Source: DASWHF01 sp036393295 (lineage in GTDB: Bacteria; Pseudomonadota; Gammaproteobacteria; Acidiferrobacterales; UBA6901). Taken from it: a stretch of 26,382 nt of DNA. The position numbers were made by a program, and so were the translations under genes. Positions 1-7,461 of the stretch are shown here, in pieces. A model generated the notes under the pieces. It saw only the letters and a list, made by a program, of their open reading frames with translations. It was not told where the DNA came from and did not search any database. Each line of letters begins with the position of its first letter. The first letter of the stretch is position 1. The DNA lies in the NCBI GenBank assembly GCA_036393295.1, contig DASWHF010000096.1:1-26382 (forward strand), read 5' to 3'.

Positions 1-134
1 TCCGAAAAAACCGCCCTCATCCTCGGCAACTGCTCCCTGCGTTGCTCTACCTCGCGCATCCCTGCGCTCGTGTCCTTCTCCCGGAGGGAGAAGGAACCCG
101 ACTGGTTGTTGGTGTGCACTATTTGATGGTCTCC
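1..134. repeat. Palindromic intergenic repeat at the left edge
   Basis: No gene is supported here. Bases 73-82 (TCCTTCTCCC) and 86-95 (GGGAGAAGGA) form a perfect 10-bp inverted repeat around a 3-base loop. The flanking CCCTCATCC and CTGCG words resemble the dispersed non-coding repeats common between genes in GC-rich Proteobacteria (recalled, not searched). It lies exactly where the neighbouring hydrolase reading frame breaks off, so it may mark the breakpoint. Confidence 0.5.
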
Positions 135-443
135 TCAGTAACTGAAGCACAGCGCCTGCTGGCCGTGAAAGGCATACAGCTGTGCGAGCGAGCGAAAGCG
201 CCCGGCCGAGCCTTTGCAGCCGTGCACCAACACCGTGACCGGCTGCCGTGAGTTGAGCTTTACCCGCCGGTCGGCCGCGTCGGTGCAGGGGCCGAGACCC
301 GGAATGTCGATGACGACGTCCGGCGCCGGCAGCCGGCCGGGCTCGAGCGGCTGCGGGTCCGGCACGTAGGCCGGCGCGCCAGCGCAGCCGGCCAGGGCGG
401 CGAGCAGCACCGCGATCCCGATTCTGCTTATGGTCCGTTTCAC
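135..443 (-). pseudogene. Truncated alpha/beta-hydrolase lipoprotein (5' remnant)
   Basis: The 102-codon frame opens with GTG at 443. It encodes a lipoprotein signal peptide with lipobox LAGC (Cys at about residue 20), then a short linker and the start of an alpha/beta-hydrolase fold: the strand VTVLVHGCKGSAG carries the HG oxyanion-hole motif. The frame stops immediately after the ALCFSY strand, before any nucleophile elbow (GxSxG), catalytic acid or histidine. Related exported lipases normally run for several hundred residues, so this is the N-terminal stub of a broken gene. No continuation is recognisable in the other two frames down to position 1, and the palindromic repeat there suggests a rearrangement rather than a simple frameshift. 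If expressed, it would be a lipid-anchored peptide without catalytic residues. The assignment to the lipase-like group is moderate; the truncation is seen directly. Confidence 0.6.
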
Positions 444-724
444 CCCCGCGTTGTGCTCCCCGGTCGCCTGTCGTGACCGGACGACTATAGCGAATTCCGG
501 CGATTAGACCAGAGCCGGTCGCGCCCACGAGGTGGATAGGATCCGGCGCCGCGAAGCGCGGCCGGTACCGGGCGGGATCGTTGCCCGTTCCGGCGAAGCA
601 TGCTGTACTCCGGCCCCAGCGAGGCAGCATGACATGACCGACAGCTACGACGACATTCCCTACGACAGCGAGCGCTGAACGGAGCTTGCCGCGGCCCGCT
701 GCGCGGGCCTCGCAATGACACCCT
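444..724. other. Intergenic region with a 14-codon gene remnant and a dispersed-repeat hairpin
   Basis: No full gene is visible. At 634-678 (+) a 14-codon frame, MTDSYDDIPYDSER, resembles the N-termini of methyltransferase-regulatory-domain proteins (typically YD..PY.S...), but it ends at once and is at best a fossil. At 687-719 the reverse strand begins GTCATTGCGAGG, a word typical of widespread short intergenic repeats. It contains a 7-bp stem (693-699 with 703-709). Both statements about families are from memory. Confidence 0.35.
693..709 (-). terminator. Hairpin downstream of the OmpA-family gene
   Basis: GGCCCGC and GCGGGCC form a perfect 7-bp stem with loop TGC, 16 bases after the stop codon of the minus-strand OmpA-family gene. 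There is no following T-run, so rho-independent function is uncertain. Confidence 0.35.
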
Positions 725-1426
725 TCACTCCACCACGATCGGCCGCAAGTGGATCTCGATCCGGCGGTTCTTTTTCCGGCCTTCCTCGGTGCTGTTGTCG
801 GCGACCGGATGGTTCTCGCCGTAGGAGGCGGCGACCAGCTGTTTGGCCGGCACCTGGTTCTCCTCCAGCAGCCGCACCACGTTGGTTGCGCGCGCCGCCG
901 CCAGGTCCCAGTTGGTCGGGAAGCGCTGGGCGAGCCGGCCGGCGATCGGCACGTTGTCGGTGTAGCCCGACACGACGATCTCGTAGTTGGTGCTCTTGAG
1001 CTGCTCGCTGACCTTGGCCAGCACCTCGCGGCCGCTGTCGCGCAGCACCGCCGAGCCCGACGGGAACAGGATGTCCTCCGGTAGATCGACGCTGATGCCG
1101 GTCTTCATCTGGCGGAGGGTCAGCTGCTTCTTGTCGAGCTCGCTGGCGAGCTCCTTCTGGAGCCGGGCGAACAGCGCCTCCTGCTCCTCGGTCTTGGCCT
1201 TGATGCTCTGCAGCTCCTCGCTGGTGGCGGACAGCTTGCTGCGCTCCTGGGTGACGGCTTCCGAGAGGCTCTTGTTCTGATCGGCGAGCGCGTCGCGTTC
1301 CTTGGCCAGCTCGTCGTATTTCCCCTGGGTGACGCAGGAGGCCAGCAGGAGCCCGCACAGACTGACGAACAGGGCAGTGCGCGTGCGATGGCGGACAGCG
1401 GTCGGGCGACGTCCGGTGGGTGTCAT
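725..1426 (-). CDS. OmpA-family peptidoglycan-binding lipoprotein
   Basis: A 233-residue outer-membrane lipoprotein. The start at 1426 is preferred over an upstream in-frame start because GTGGAG lies 9 bases before it and the signal peptide then begins properly. Residues 14-30 are a hydrophobic segment ending in lipobox LLASC (Cys31). Residues about 38-110 are a charged heptad-like coiled coil rich in Lys, Glu and Gln. Residues about 112-230 form an OmpA C-terminal domain with SGYTDN (around 153-158) and NWDLAAAR (172-179), whose Asp and Arg are the diaminopimelate-contacting positions in the family. The expected role is tethering the outer membrane to peptidoglycan, with the coiled coil as a periplasmic spacer. 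It resembles the stand-alone lipoprotein/MotB-like OmpA group, not a beta-barrel OmpA. It stands alone, divergent from the GDSL esterase gene. Confidence 0.9.
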   Translation of the reverse strand: MTPTGRRPTAVRHRTRTALFVSLCGLLLASCVTQGKYDELAKERDALADQNKSLSEAVTQERSKLSATSEELQSIKAKTEEQEALFARLQKELASELDKKQLTLRQMKTGISVDLPEDILFPSGSAVLRDSGREVLAKVSEQLKSTNYEIVVSGYTDNVPIAGRLAQRFPTNWDLAAARATNVVRLLEENQVPAKQLVAASYGENHPVADNSTEEGRKKNRRIEIHLRPIVVE

Positions 1427-1647
1427 ACGAGGTTCTCCACGGTGGCGACAATGATGACTTGTTTTTGGAGCCGTCATGCTGCACGGCATTGCGTTGAATG
1501 ACAAACACTTGCGGCGCGAGAGGCGGGATTTCCCCGACGAATGCGCAGGCGCGTTGCGGCCCGGACGCGCCGGATCGATTCCCGCCCGCCGGATTTGCTG
1601 GTATCGTGATGGCGGCCCCGATCACCACTCGCGGGAAGGAGAGCCTC

Positions 1648-2589
1648 ATGATAACAACGAACCCCAGCAAGTTCCTATTGTCACTCATCCTGCTGTTGCT
1701 GGCCGCGCGTGGCGCGGCAGCCGCCGGCCCCGAGCGCATCGTCGCCTTCGGCGACAGCCTGTCCGATCCCGGCAATGCCTTCGTGCTGATCCGCACCGTC
1801 GAGACCGCGCCGTTCGATCTGATTCCCGCCGCGCCCTACGCGCGCGGCGGCCTGCATTTCAGCGATGGCGAGACCTGGGTGGAGCAGCTCGGCCGCGCGC
1901 TACGCGCGTCGGCGAGCACCGGCCCGGCGCTGCGCGCGCCCGGCGCGTTCTCGAACTACGCGGTCGGCGGCTCGCGCGCGCGCCTGGACGGGGCGACTTC
2001 GTTGAGTGAACAGGTCGGCTGGTTCCTCGGCGACGTCGACGGCGAGGCGCCGGGCGACGCGTTATATATAGTCTACTTCGGCGGCAACGACATCCGTGAT
2101 GCGCTCGCGGCCCTGTCGCTCGATCCGAGCGGCATGACCAGCGCCGCGATCCTGAACGACGCGCTGCTGGCGATCCGCGACAACCTGCTGGCGCTCTACG
2201 GCGCCGGCGCGCGCCGCTTTCTGATGCCGAACGCGCCGAACCTCGCGCTGGTGCCGGCGGTGCGGATGCTGGGCCCGCAGGCGCAGGGCGCAGCGCAGTT
2301 GCTGTCGGGCCAATTCAACGCCGGGCTGGAGCAGGTGCTGAGCGGCCTCACGGCCAGCCTGCCGATCGACATCGTGCGCCTGGATGTCCACGCGATCATC
2401 GCCGAGGTGGTGGCCGAACCGGCCAAGGCCGGCTTCGCCGACGCCGTCAACGCCTGCATCACCCCGGGGATCGTCGCCGGCGCGTTCTGCACCCGGCCGG
2501 ACGCTTATCTGTTCTGGGACGGCATCCATCCGACACGCGCCGGGCACGCGCTGCTCGCGCGCCGCGCCGCGGCGGCCTTGCGACCCTGA
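1648..2589 (+). CDS. Exported GDSL/SGNH-family esterase
   Basis: A 313-residue protein with an N-terminal signal peptide (residues 1-26, a leucine-rich core ending ARGAAAA). GDSLSD places the nucleophile at Ser37 (block I). NYAVGGSRA near 103-111 gives the block II glycine, GGND at 145-148 gives the block III asparagine, and DGIHPT supplies the Asp291/His294 pair (block V). All four SGNH blocks are present, so it should be catalytically intact. The family hydrolyses acyl esters such as lipids, acylated sugars or polyesters; the substrate cannot be told. The start is set by AAGGAG at 1636-1641, seven bases before ATG. No autotransporter barrel follows, so it is probably periplasmic or secreted. 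Confidence 0.88.
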   Translation: MITTNPSKFLLSLILLLLAARGAAAAGPERIVAFGDSLSDPGNAFVLIRTVETAPFDLIPAAPYARGGLHFSDGETWVEQLGRALRASASTGPALRAPGAFSNYAVGGSRARLDGATSLSEQVGWFLGDVDGEAPGDALYIVYFGGNDIRDALAALSLDPSGMTSAAILNDALLAIRDNLLALYGAGARRFLMPNAPNLALVPAVRMLGPQAQGAAQLLSGQFNAGLEQVLSGLTASLPIDIVRLDVHAIIAEVVAEPAKAGFADAVNACITPGIVAGAFCTRPDAYLFWDGIHPTRAGHALLARRAAAALRP

Positions 2590-2626
2590 CGCGCGCCGCG
2601 CCGCAATCGGGGCCCAACCCGGATCA

Positions 2627-2654
2627 TTGACAGAAACTATCGCATGGATATGAA
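2627..2654 (+). promoter_or_regulatory. Sigma-70-type promoter for the DUF2061 gene
   Basis: A perfect -35 hexamer TTGACA (2627-2632) is followed after 16 bases by TATGAA (2649-2654, 4 of 6 matches to the -10 consensus). It sits in an unusually AT-rich patch. Transcription would begin near 2661, about 65 bases before the start codon. Confidence 0.55.
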
Positions 2655-2725
2655 CATTCAATTTCATTGATGATCGACCGGCTGCTAGGCTTGGTGTCGA
2701 GAGAATGGCCCCAGGAGCGATCACC

Positions 2726-2938
2726 ATGACCAAGACGATGAGCTTTGCGGCGGTGCATATGACGGTGGCCTTCGGCGTCGGCTATGCCCTGACCGGCAGC
2801 GCGCTGGTCGGCGGCGCCATCGCCCTGGTCGAGCCGGCGGTGAACACCGTGGCCTATTTCTTCCACGAGCAGGTCTGGGAGCGGATCCGCACGCGCCGCC
2901 CGCCCGGCCCGGCCGTGACCCAGGCCGTGCCCCAGTGA
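2726..2938 (+). CDS. DUF2061-family small membrane protein
   Basis: A 70-residue protein with two hydrophobic segments (about residues 5-22 and 25-45). It carries the family pattern of a first helix TVAFGVGYALTGS and a second segment VEPAVNTVAYFFHEQVWERI, whose conserved HE..W end precedes a basic tail. The ATG at 2726 is chosen because AGGAG lies 7 bases upstream; an upstream in-frame ATG at 2705 has no such site. The biochemical role of DUF2061 proteins is unknown. The gene is monocistronic, with its own promoter just upstream. Confidence 0.8.
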   Translation: MTKTMSFAAVHMTVAFGVGYALTGSALVGGAIALVEPAVNTVAYFFHEQVWERIRTRRPPGPAVTQAVPQ

Positions 2939-3093
2939 TCCCGGCACGGGAGACATTGGGCCTGGCTCGATTTGTGAACTTATTCCTATCCCTGATCCCA
3001 CGTTAGGCGTCATGCTGGCGGTAAATCATCGTGGCCGCGGCAGCATGTGATCGCCGCGGGGTACGGGCATTGCTGGATCCGCGGAAGGTGGGC

Positions 3094-3546
3094 ATGACAC
3101 GGCGGTCGCAGGCACGGCGGCGTACGGATGCGCTGCTGCTGGCATCCGGTAAGGACGTGCGCGCGCTGCGCGACCGGATCCGTCCGTTCCGGTGGAGCGC
3201 GGCGCGTGCGGTCGACGTGCGACTGCCGGGCCTGATGCCGGCGGCGCGCCGGCACTGGGAGAAGCGCCTGAACCGCGGGCTCAATGCCTGCGGCTGCTTC
3301 AGCGGCGCGGCCGCCATGCTCGTCGCCCTCACGCTGTACCTCGTGGCCGCCCTGGGTGACGGGGCCGCCGGGGCCGGGGGGCTCAGCGGCGCGGTGCTCG
3401 CGGGATTCGGCGTCGTGGTGGGAGCCACCCTGGCCGGCAAGTTCGGCGGAATCGCGGTTGCGCGCCTGCTGCTGTGGCGCGATCTGGGGCGCCTGCTGGC
3501 GCAGGCGCGCAGCGCGTCGTCCGCCACCCACCGGAAGGAGGGCTGA
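3094..3546 (+). CDS. Small membrane protein of unknown function, paired with a zinc protein
   Basis: A 150-residue protein not recognised as any named family. Residues 1-60 are strongly basic and look cytoplasmic (TRRSQARRRTD near the start). Residues about 72-92 and 100-128 are two hydrophobic stretches separated by a glycine/alanine-rich turn, followed by a short cytoplasmic tail. GGAAGG about 6 bases before ATG supports this start; an in-frame GTG at 3031 without a ribosome site is the alternative. Only two bases separate its stop from the next start, and the next gene's ribosome-binding site lies inside its last codons. The two are therefore almost certainly co-translated and probably work together, with this protein as the possible membrane partner. 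Confidence 0.65.
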   Translation: MTRRSQARRRTDALLLASGKDVRALRDRIRPFRWSAARAVDVRLPGLMPAARRHWEKRLNRGLNACGCFSGAAAMLVALTLYLVAALGDGAAGAGGLSGAVLAGFGVVVGATLAGKFGGIAVARLLLWRDLGRLLAQARSASSATHRKEG

Positions 3547-3548
3547 CC

Positions 3549-4028
3549 GTGGCCGCATGCCAGGAAGTCGGACGCTGGATCACCGAAGAAGTGCTCATGC
3601 CGGTGGAGCAGTTCTTCGAGCGCATCGGCCGCACACCGACCGCGGACGACCTGTGCCGGCCGCCGGCGATTGCGATATTTCAGTACACCACGGAGTCCTT
3701 CAACGGCTTCACCAGCTGGTGGCGGCCGCCGGGCAGCGTGCAGGAAAGCGGCGTGACCTTCAAGGACCGGCTGCCGGCCTACATGTTCCGCTGGGTGCTG
3801 ATCCACGAGCTGGGGCATTACTTCGGCCTCGATCACCACGGCCACGACGGCGCGCATCTCATCATGTTCACCAACTCCCCGACCGAGCGCCTCGATCCGG
3901 TGACCGGCGACACCGTCGCCGAGCTGGTGTTCTTCACCGGCGAGCCGCGCTTCAACGTCGAGGACGCGCGCGATGTGTGGGCCTGGTTGACGGCGAACGC
4001 GCGGGCCTGCGTGTTGGGTCCGGAGTGA
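3549..4028 (+). CDS. Metzincin-like zinc metallopeptidase domain protein
   Basis: A 159-residue protein beginning at GTG 3549, directly behind the strong site AAGGAGG (3535-3541). The motif HELGHYFGLDH at residues 86-96 fits HExxHxxGxxH, the three-histidine zinc signature of metzincins, with Glu87 as the expected general base. A methionine at 106 (LIMFTN) is placed where a Met-turn could be. It resembles the minimal zincin-like 'metallopeptidase family' proteins of Proteobacteria, which are usually 110-180 residues. No signal peptide is visible, so it should act in the cytoplasm. It is coupled to the upstream membrane protein. The substrate is unknown. Confidence is high for the zinc motif and moderate for protease activity. 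Confidence 0.75.
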   Translation: MAACQEVGRWITEEVLMPVEQFFERIGRTPTADDLCRPPAIAIFQYTTESFNGFTSWWRPPGSVQESGVTFKDRLPAYMFRWVLIHELGHYFGLDHHGHDGAHLIMFTNSPTERLDPVTGDTVAELVFFTGEPRFNVEDARDVWAWLTANARACVLGPE

Positions 4029-4034
4029 CGCCGT

Positions 4035-4049
4035 CGCGCCGGGGGCGCG
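4035..4049. terminator. Hairpin between convergent genes
   Basis: CGCGCC and GGCGCG pair around GGG in the 26-base gap between the convergent stop codons at 4028 and 4055. It is placed to serve both strands. No T-run follows. Confidence 0.4.
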
Positions 4050-4054
4050 GCGCG

Positions 4055-5527
4055 TTAGGAGGAGCAGCTGACCTGAATGCCACCCGCCCAGTCCGGGGGC
4101 GGCGCGGCGTAGTGCGCGAGCGGTGGATGCTCGTCGCAGGGGGCGTGCAGGACCGTCAGCAGCCGGTCGATTTCCGAGTAATCCCCGCGTTCGGCCTGGT
4201 CGATGGCGATCTGCGCCAGGTGGTTGCGCAGGATGTACTTGGGATTGACGGCGCGCATCGCCGCGCGACGCTCGGCGTCGTCGCGGCCCGCACGGCGCAG
4301 TCGGGCGCGATAGTCCTCGAGCCAGCGGTCGAAGCGCCCGCGGTCGACGAACAGGTCGCGCAGCGCCGGGACCGGCCGGCGGTCGTCGCGCTCCACGTCG
4401 CACAGCGCGCGGAACAGCAGCGTGTAGTCGGTGCGGCTGCGCCGCAATTGATCCAACAGTTCGGCGAGCAGCGCCGACGTGCCCGCGTCGGACTCTTCGA
4501 GGCCGAGCTTCGCCATCATCAATTGATCGTGGTGTTCCGCGAAGCGTGCCGCGTAGACGTCGAGCGCAGCCTTGGCGGCCTCGACTTCGACGAGTGGCAG
4601 CAGCGCCTGGGCCAGGCAGCTCAGGTTGAACAGCCCGATGCCCGGCTGCCGGTCGAAGGCGTAGCGGCCATGGCGGTCGGAGTGGTTGCAGACGAAGCCT
4701 GGATCGTAGGCCTCCATGAAGCCGTACGGCCCGTAGTCCAGCGTCAACCCCAGGATCGACATGTTGTCGGTGTTCATCACGCCGTGGGCGAAGCCGACCG
4801 CCTGCCACTGCGCCAGCAGTCGCGCGGTGCGCTCGACGACGGTCTCGAGCAGTCGCAGGTGGGGATCCGGCCGGTCGGTGAGCCCGGGATAGTGCGTGGC
4901 GATCACATAGTCGGCGAGCGTGCGGATCTCATCGAAGCGGTCGCGGTAGTAGAACGCCTCGAACGAGCCGAAGCGCACATGCGTGGGCGCGAGCCGCGTC
5001 AGCATGGCGCCGGTCTCGATGCGCTCACGGTAGACCTCGTCGTCGCTGCCGACGATGCACAGCGCGCGCGTGGTCGGAATGCCCAGGCCGTGCATGGCCT
5101 CGCTGCACAGGTATTCGCGGACGGTGGAGCGCAGCACGGCACGACCGTCGCCGTCGCGCGAATAGGGCGTGAGCCCGCTGCCCTTGAGCTGGATCTCCCA
5201 GCGCTCGTCGCGCCGGTTGACCGTCTCGCCGAGAATGATTGCGCGCCCGTCGCCGAGTTGCGGCACATAGTGGCCGAACTGATGACCGGCATAGAGCATG
5301 GCGACCGGATCCATCCCCGGCAGGCGCCGCCGGCCGCTGAACACCTCGACAAAGCGCGGATCGTGCCGCACGTCCGGGTCGAGATCGAGCAGTGCGGCGG
5401 CCGCCGCGTTGAAGTGGATCAGGCGTGGCGCCGTCTCGAACGGCGTCGGCGCCACGCGCGAATGGAATGCGCCGGGCAGCGCGGCGAAGGAATTGCGGAA
5501 CGGCAGCGTATCGAGTGAGTGCGTCAT
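4055..5527 (-). CDS. selO: Protein adenylyltransferase SelO (YdiU family)
   Basis: A 490-residue pseudokinase-fold enzyme that transfers AMP from ATP to Ser/Thr/Tyr of target proteins, tied to redox stress in studied homologues. Characteristic elements are the opening FRNSFAALPGAF, the glycine-rich MLYAGHQFGHYVPQLGDGRA (about residues 76-95), the lysine of QLKGSGLTPYSRDGDGRA, the STVREYLCSEAMHGLGIPT block, and the NTDNMSILGLTLDYGPYGF metal/nucleotide segment. The C-terminus ends SCSS, as in bacterial SelO, with the conserved cysteine but no selenocysteine signal. Length and motif order match the family. ATG 5527 is chosen because homologues begin close to this position, although no clear Shine-Dalgarno site precedes it. 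It follows the lipoprotein gene on the same strand by 98 bases, so co-transcription is possible but not implied by function. Confidence 0.95.
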   Translation of the reverse strand: MTHSLDTLPFRNSFAALPGAFHSRVAPTPFETAPRLIHFNAAAAALLDLDPDVRHDPRFVEVFSGRRRLPGMDPVAMLYAGHQFGHYVPQLGDGRAIILGETVNRRDERWEIQLKGSGLTPYSRDGDGRAVLRSTVREYLCSEAMHGLGIPTTRALCIVGSDDEVYRERIETGAMLTRLAPTHVRFGSFEAFYYRDRFDEIRTLADYVIATHYPGLTDRPDPHLRLLETVVERTARLLAQWQAVGFAHGVMNTDNMSILGLTLDYGPYGFMEAYDPGFVCNHSDRHGRYAFDRQPGIGLFNLSCLAQALLPLVEVEAAKAALDVYAARFAEHHDQLMMAKLGLEESDAGTSALLAELLDQLRRSRTDYTLLFRALCDVERDDRRPVPALRDLFVDRGRFDRWLEDYRARLRRAGRDDAERRAAMRAVNPKYILRNHLAQIAIDQAERGDYSEIDRLLTVLHAPCDEHPPLAHYAAPPPDWAGGIQVSCSS

Positions 5528-5625
5528 GCGGTGGATCGGCGAGCCGGGCCGGGCATTGTAGGGGAAAGCCCGGGTCGAAGGCCAGCCAAAGCCGGACGGA
5601 ATGTGGGGCAACGGGAAGCGTTTGC

Positions 5626-6537
5626 TTAAGGCGTCCAGAGCTTCGGGCGCCGGCTGCCCACCCAGGCCGGGTGATTTTCCTTGCCGGACTTGTCGGAGAT
5701 GTCGTCAGGCGTGGGATTCAGATTCAAATACCAGATGTTGGCCGCGCCGGCGCCGGTCGACAGCGGCGCGTTCACCTCGCTCAACACTTCCGCAACCGAC
5801 AGATTGGTGGAATAGATCTGTATGCCGGTGAGCACGCCGTTCCACACTTCGTTGCCCGGCGCCCAGGGCGCGTCGCCCCAGGTGAGGGCCGGCACCGGCG
5901 GGGGGGCGTTGCCGTAGTCCGGCGGGGTGGTGTGGACGACGCGGCGGCCGGCGTCGGTGTTGGGCAGGTCCCAGTAGAACTCGTGGTGTTTGCCGCTCGC
6001 GTCGGCCCACACGATCAAGGCCTGGGTGTGCCAGCGGTTGTAGCTCACGTCGCCGTTGACGATGTCGGTCTGAATCACCGAGATCTCCCAGCGATGGGCG
6101 CTGCCGTTCGGGGGCGGGTTCGGATAGGGATGCGCGCCGTAGTAGCTGTCGGCCGCGCCCTTGTCCCACAAGAAGGTATCGAGCGTTCCCTTGCCGTCGT
6201 CGTTGCCCCAGAAGAACGCCGTGTAATACCCGGCCTGCTGCCGCGGGTAGGCGCGCCAGATGTAGGTGGCGGGATAGATCGGCAGCGGGTTGAGGAAGCG
6301 AAACCGCATGGTGGTGGCTACCGCCGCCGAGCCGGGGAAGTCCAGGCCGGCGCTTATGCCGGTCGGTGTCGGGCCGGTCGTCGATGTCGAGGCGGGACCG
6401 TTGCCGGCGCCGCCGCAGGCCGCGAGCAGCACGGCCGCGATAGATGCGCCGGCGGCGGCGGGGAAGCGCCGGCCCGCGCGCGCCGCCGATCGGTCGCGCG
6501 CCGGCTCGGGGTGTCGGCTGGAACTGTGCGTGGGCAT
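5626..6537 (-). CDS. Large lipoprotein of unknown function (possible LamG-like fold)
   Basis: A 303-residue protein. The ATG at 6537 has GAGGAG 8 bases upstream. After a basic N-region the hydrophobic core ends LLAAC, giving a lipobox with Cys41, then a Gly/Ser/Thr/Pro linker to about residue 65. The rest is rich in Trp, Tyr, Asn and Asp (FFWGNDDGKG, HRWEISVIQTD, YNRWHTQAL), with predicted beta-strand spacing and a closing WYLNLNPTPDD segment. The pattern suggests a concanavalin/LamG-like carbohydrate-binding or lectin-like beta-sandwich. This is an impression from composition, not a family match. The sorting position after the cysteine is Gly, so outer-membrane export is plausible. It is divergent from the DsbA-like gene. 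Confidence 0.7.
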   Translation of the reverse strand: MPTHSSSRHPEPARDRSAARAGRRFPAAAGASIAAVLLAACGGAGNGPASTSTTGPTPTGISAGLDFPGSAAVATTMRFRFLNPLPIYPATYIWRAYPRQQAGYYTAFFWGNDDGKGTLDTFLWDKGAADSYYGAHPYPNPPPNGSAHRWEISVIQTDIVNGDVSYNRWHTQALIVWADASGKHHEFYWDLPNTDAGRRVVHTTPPDYGNAPPPVPALTWGDAPWAPGNEVWNGVLTGIQIYSTNLSVAEVLSEVNAPLSTGAGAANIWYLNLNPTPDDISDKSGKENHPAWVGSRRPKLWTP

Positions 6538-6753
6538 GGGCCGGTCTCCTCGATCTTGTGCGTCGCCATCCGGGTCCGCCATTGTGGACCGGGGGCGATC
6601 GGGCGTTCAAGTCGCCGACGCCGCGGCGTGGCGAGCGCATGGCCGGCGGCCCCTGCGCGCCCGGCGGAACGGGTTTGCGGCGCGGTTTTGTGCGGCCGGC
6701 CGCGTGCGTTAAGCTGTCGATATCGCCCATCGCTCACGCCGTGCGGAGGTCGG

Positions 6754-7386
6754 ATGACGCCGCAACGCATCTTCTGGTATTTCGCCGATCCCATGTGCTC
6801 CTGGTGCTGGGGCTTCGCGCCGGTGGTGAGCGCCGTCAAGGACGCCTACGCCAACGAATTCCAGATCGCCCTGATGCTGGGCGGCCTGCGACCGGGCACC
6901 ACCCGCCCGATGAGCGCCCAGGACCGCGAGGCGATCCTGCACCATTGGCGACAGGTGCATGAACGCACCGGCCAGCCGTTCGCCTTCGACGCTGCCATGC
7001 CCGAGGGCTTCGTTTACGACACCGAGCCGGCCAGCCGCGCCGTGATCGCCGTGGCCGAAATCGACGCCGAGCGGACCTTCCCGTATTTCAAAACCGTGCA
7101 GGCGGCGTTCTACGCCGAAGGCCGCGACGTGACCCGGCCGGAGACGCTCGCCGAGCTGGCCGGGCGCCACGGCGTCGCGGCGGCGGAATTTCGCGCGCGC
7201 TTCGATTCCGACGAGGTCCGGCACAAGCTCGGCATCCATTTCCAGCAGACCCGCCAGGTGGGCGTGCGCGGCTTCCCGACCGTGGTTTTGCAGAACGAGG
7301 CGGAATCCACGCTGCTCGCCAACGGCTATCGTTCGTTCGACGAGCTGCGGCCCGAGATCGACGCCTGGCTGACCGGGGCGACCTAG
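6754..7386 (+). CDS. DsbA/FrnE-like thioredoxin-fold oxidoreductase
   Basis: A 210-residue cytoplasmic protein without a signal peptide. The active-site motif is C15-S-W-C18 within DPMCSWCWGF, the signature of the DsbA-family/FrnE-like group rather than periplasmic DsbA (CPHC). A helical insert spans about residues 45-150, and GVRGFPTVVL supplies the cis-proline loop expected near the C-terminus. Such proteins catalyse thiol-disulfide exchange or act as chaperone-like or isomerase-related enzymes; the substrate is unknown. GGAGG ends five bases before the start. The CapA-family gene follows after 75 bases on the same strand and may be co-transcribed. Confidence 0.9.
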   Translation: MTPQRIFWYFADPMCSWCWGFAPVVSAVKDAYANEFQIALMLGGLRPGTTRPMSAQDREAILHHWRQVHERTGQPFAFDAAMPEGFVYDTEPASRAVIAVAEIDAERTFPYFKTVQAAFYAEGRDVTRPETLAELAGRHGVAAAEFRARFDSDEVRHKLGIHFQQTRQVGVRGFPTVVLQNEAESTLLANGYRSFDELRPEIDAWLTGAT

Positions 7387-7461
7387 GCTGCCGGCGTATG
7401 TCGGAGAACATGGAGCCCCCTTTCGGGATGTTGTTGACCCGGCTGGCGCGGCTGCCGGGCG

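Noticed and set aside
42..251. Plus-strand 69-codon frame at the left edge
   Set aside because: It crosses the palindromic repeat and the antisense of the hydrolase remnant, with no ribosome site or motif.
3003..4808. 601-codon minus-strand open frame across the membrane protein, zinc protein and part of SelO
   Set aside because: It overlaps three supported genes and is arginine-rich without domains.
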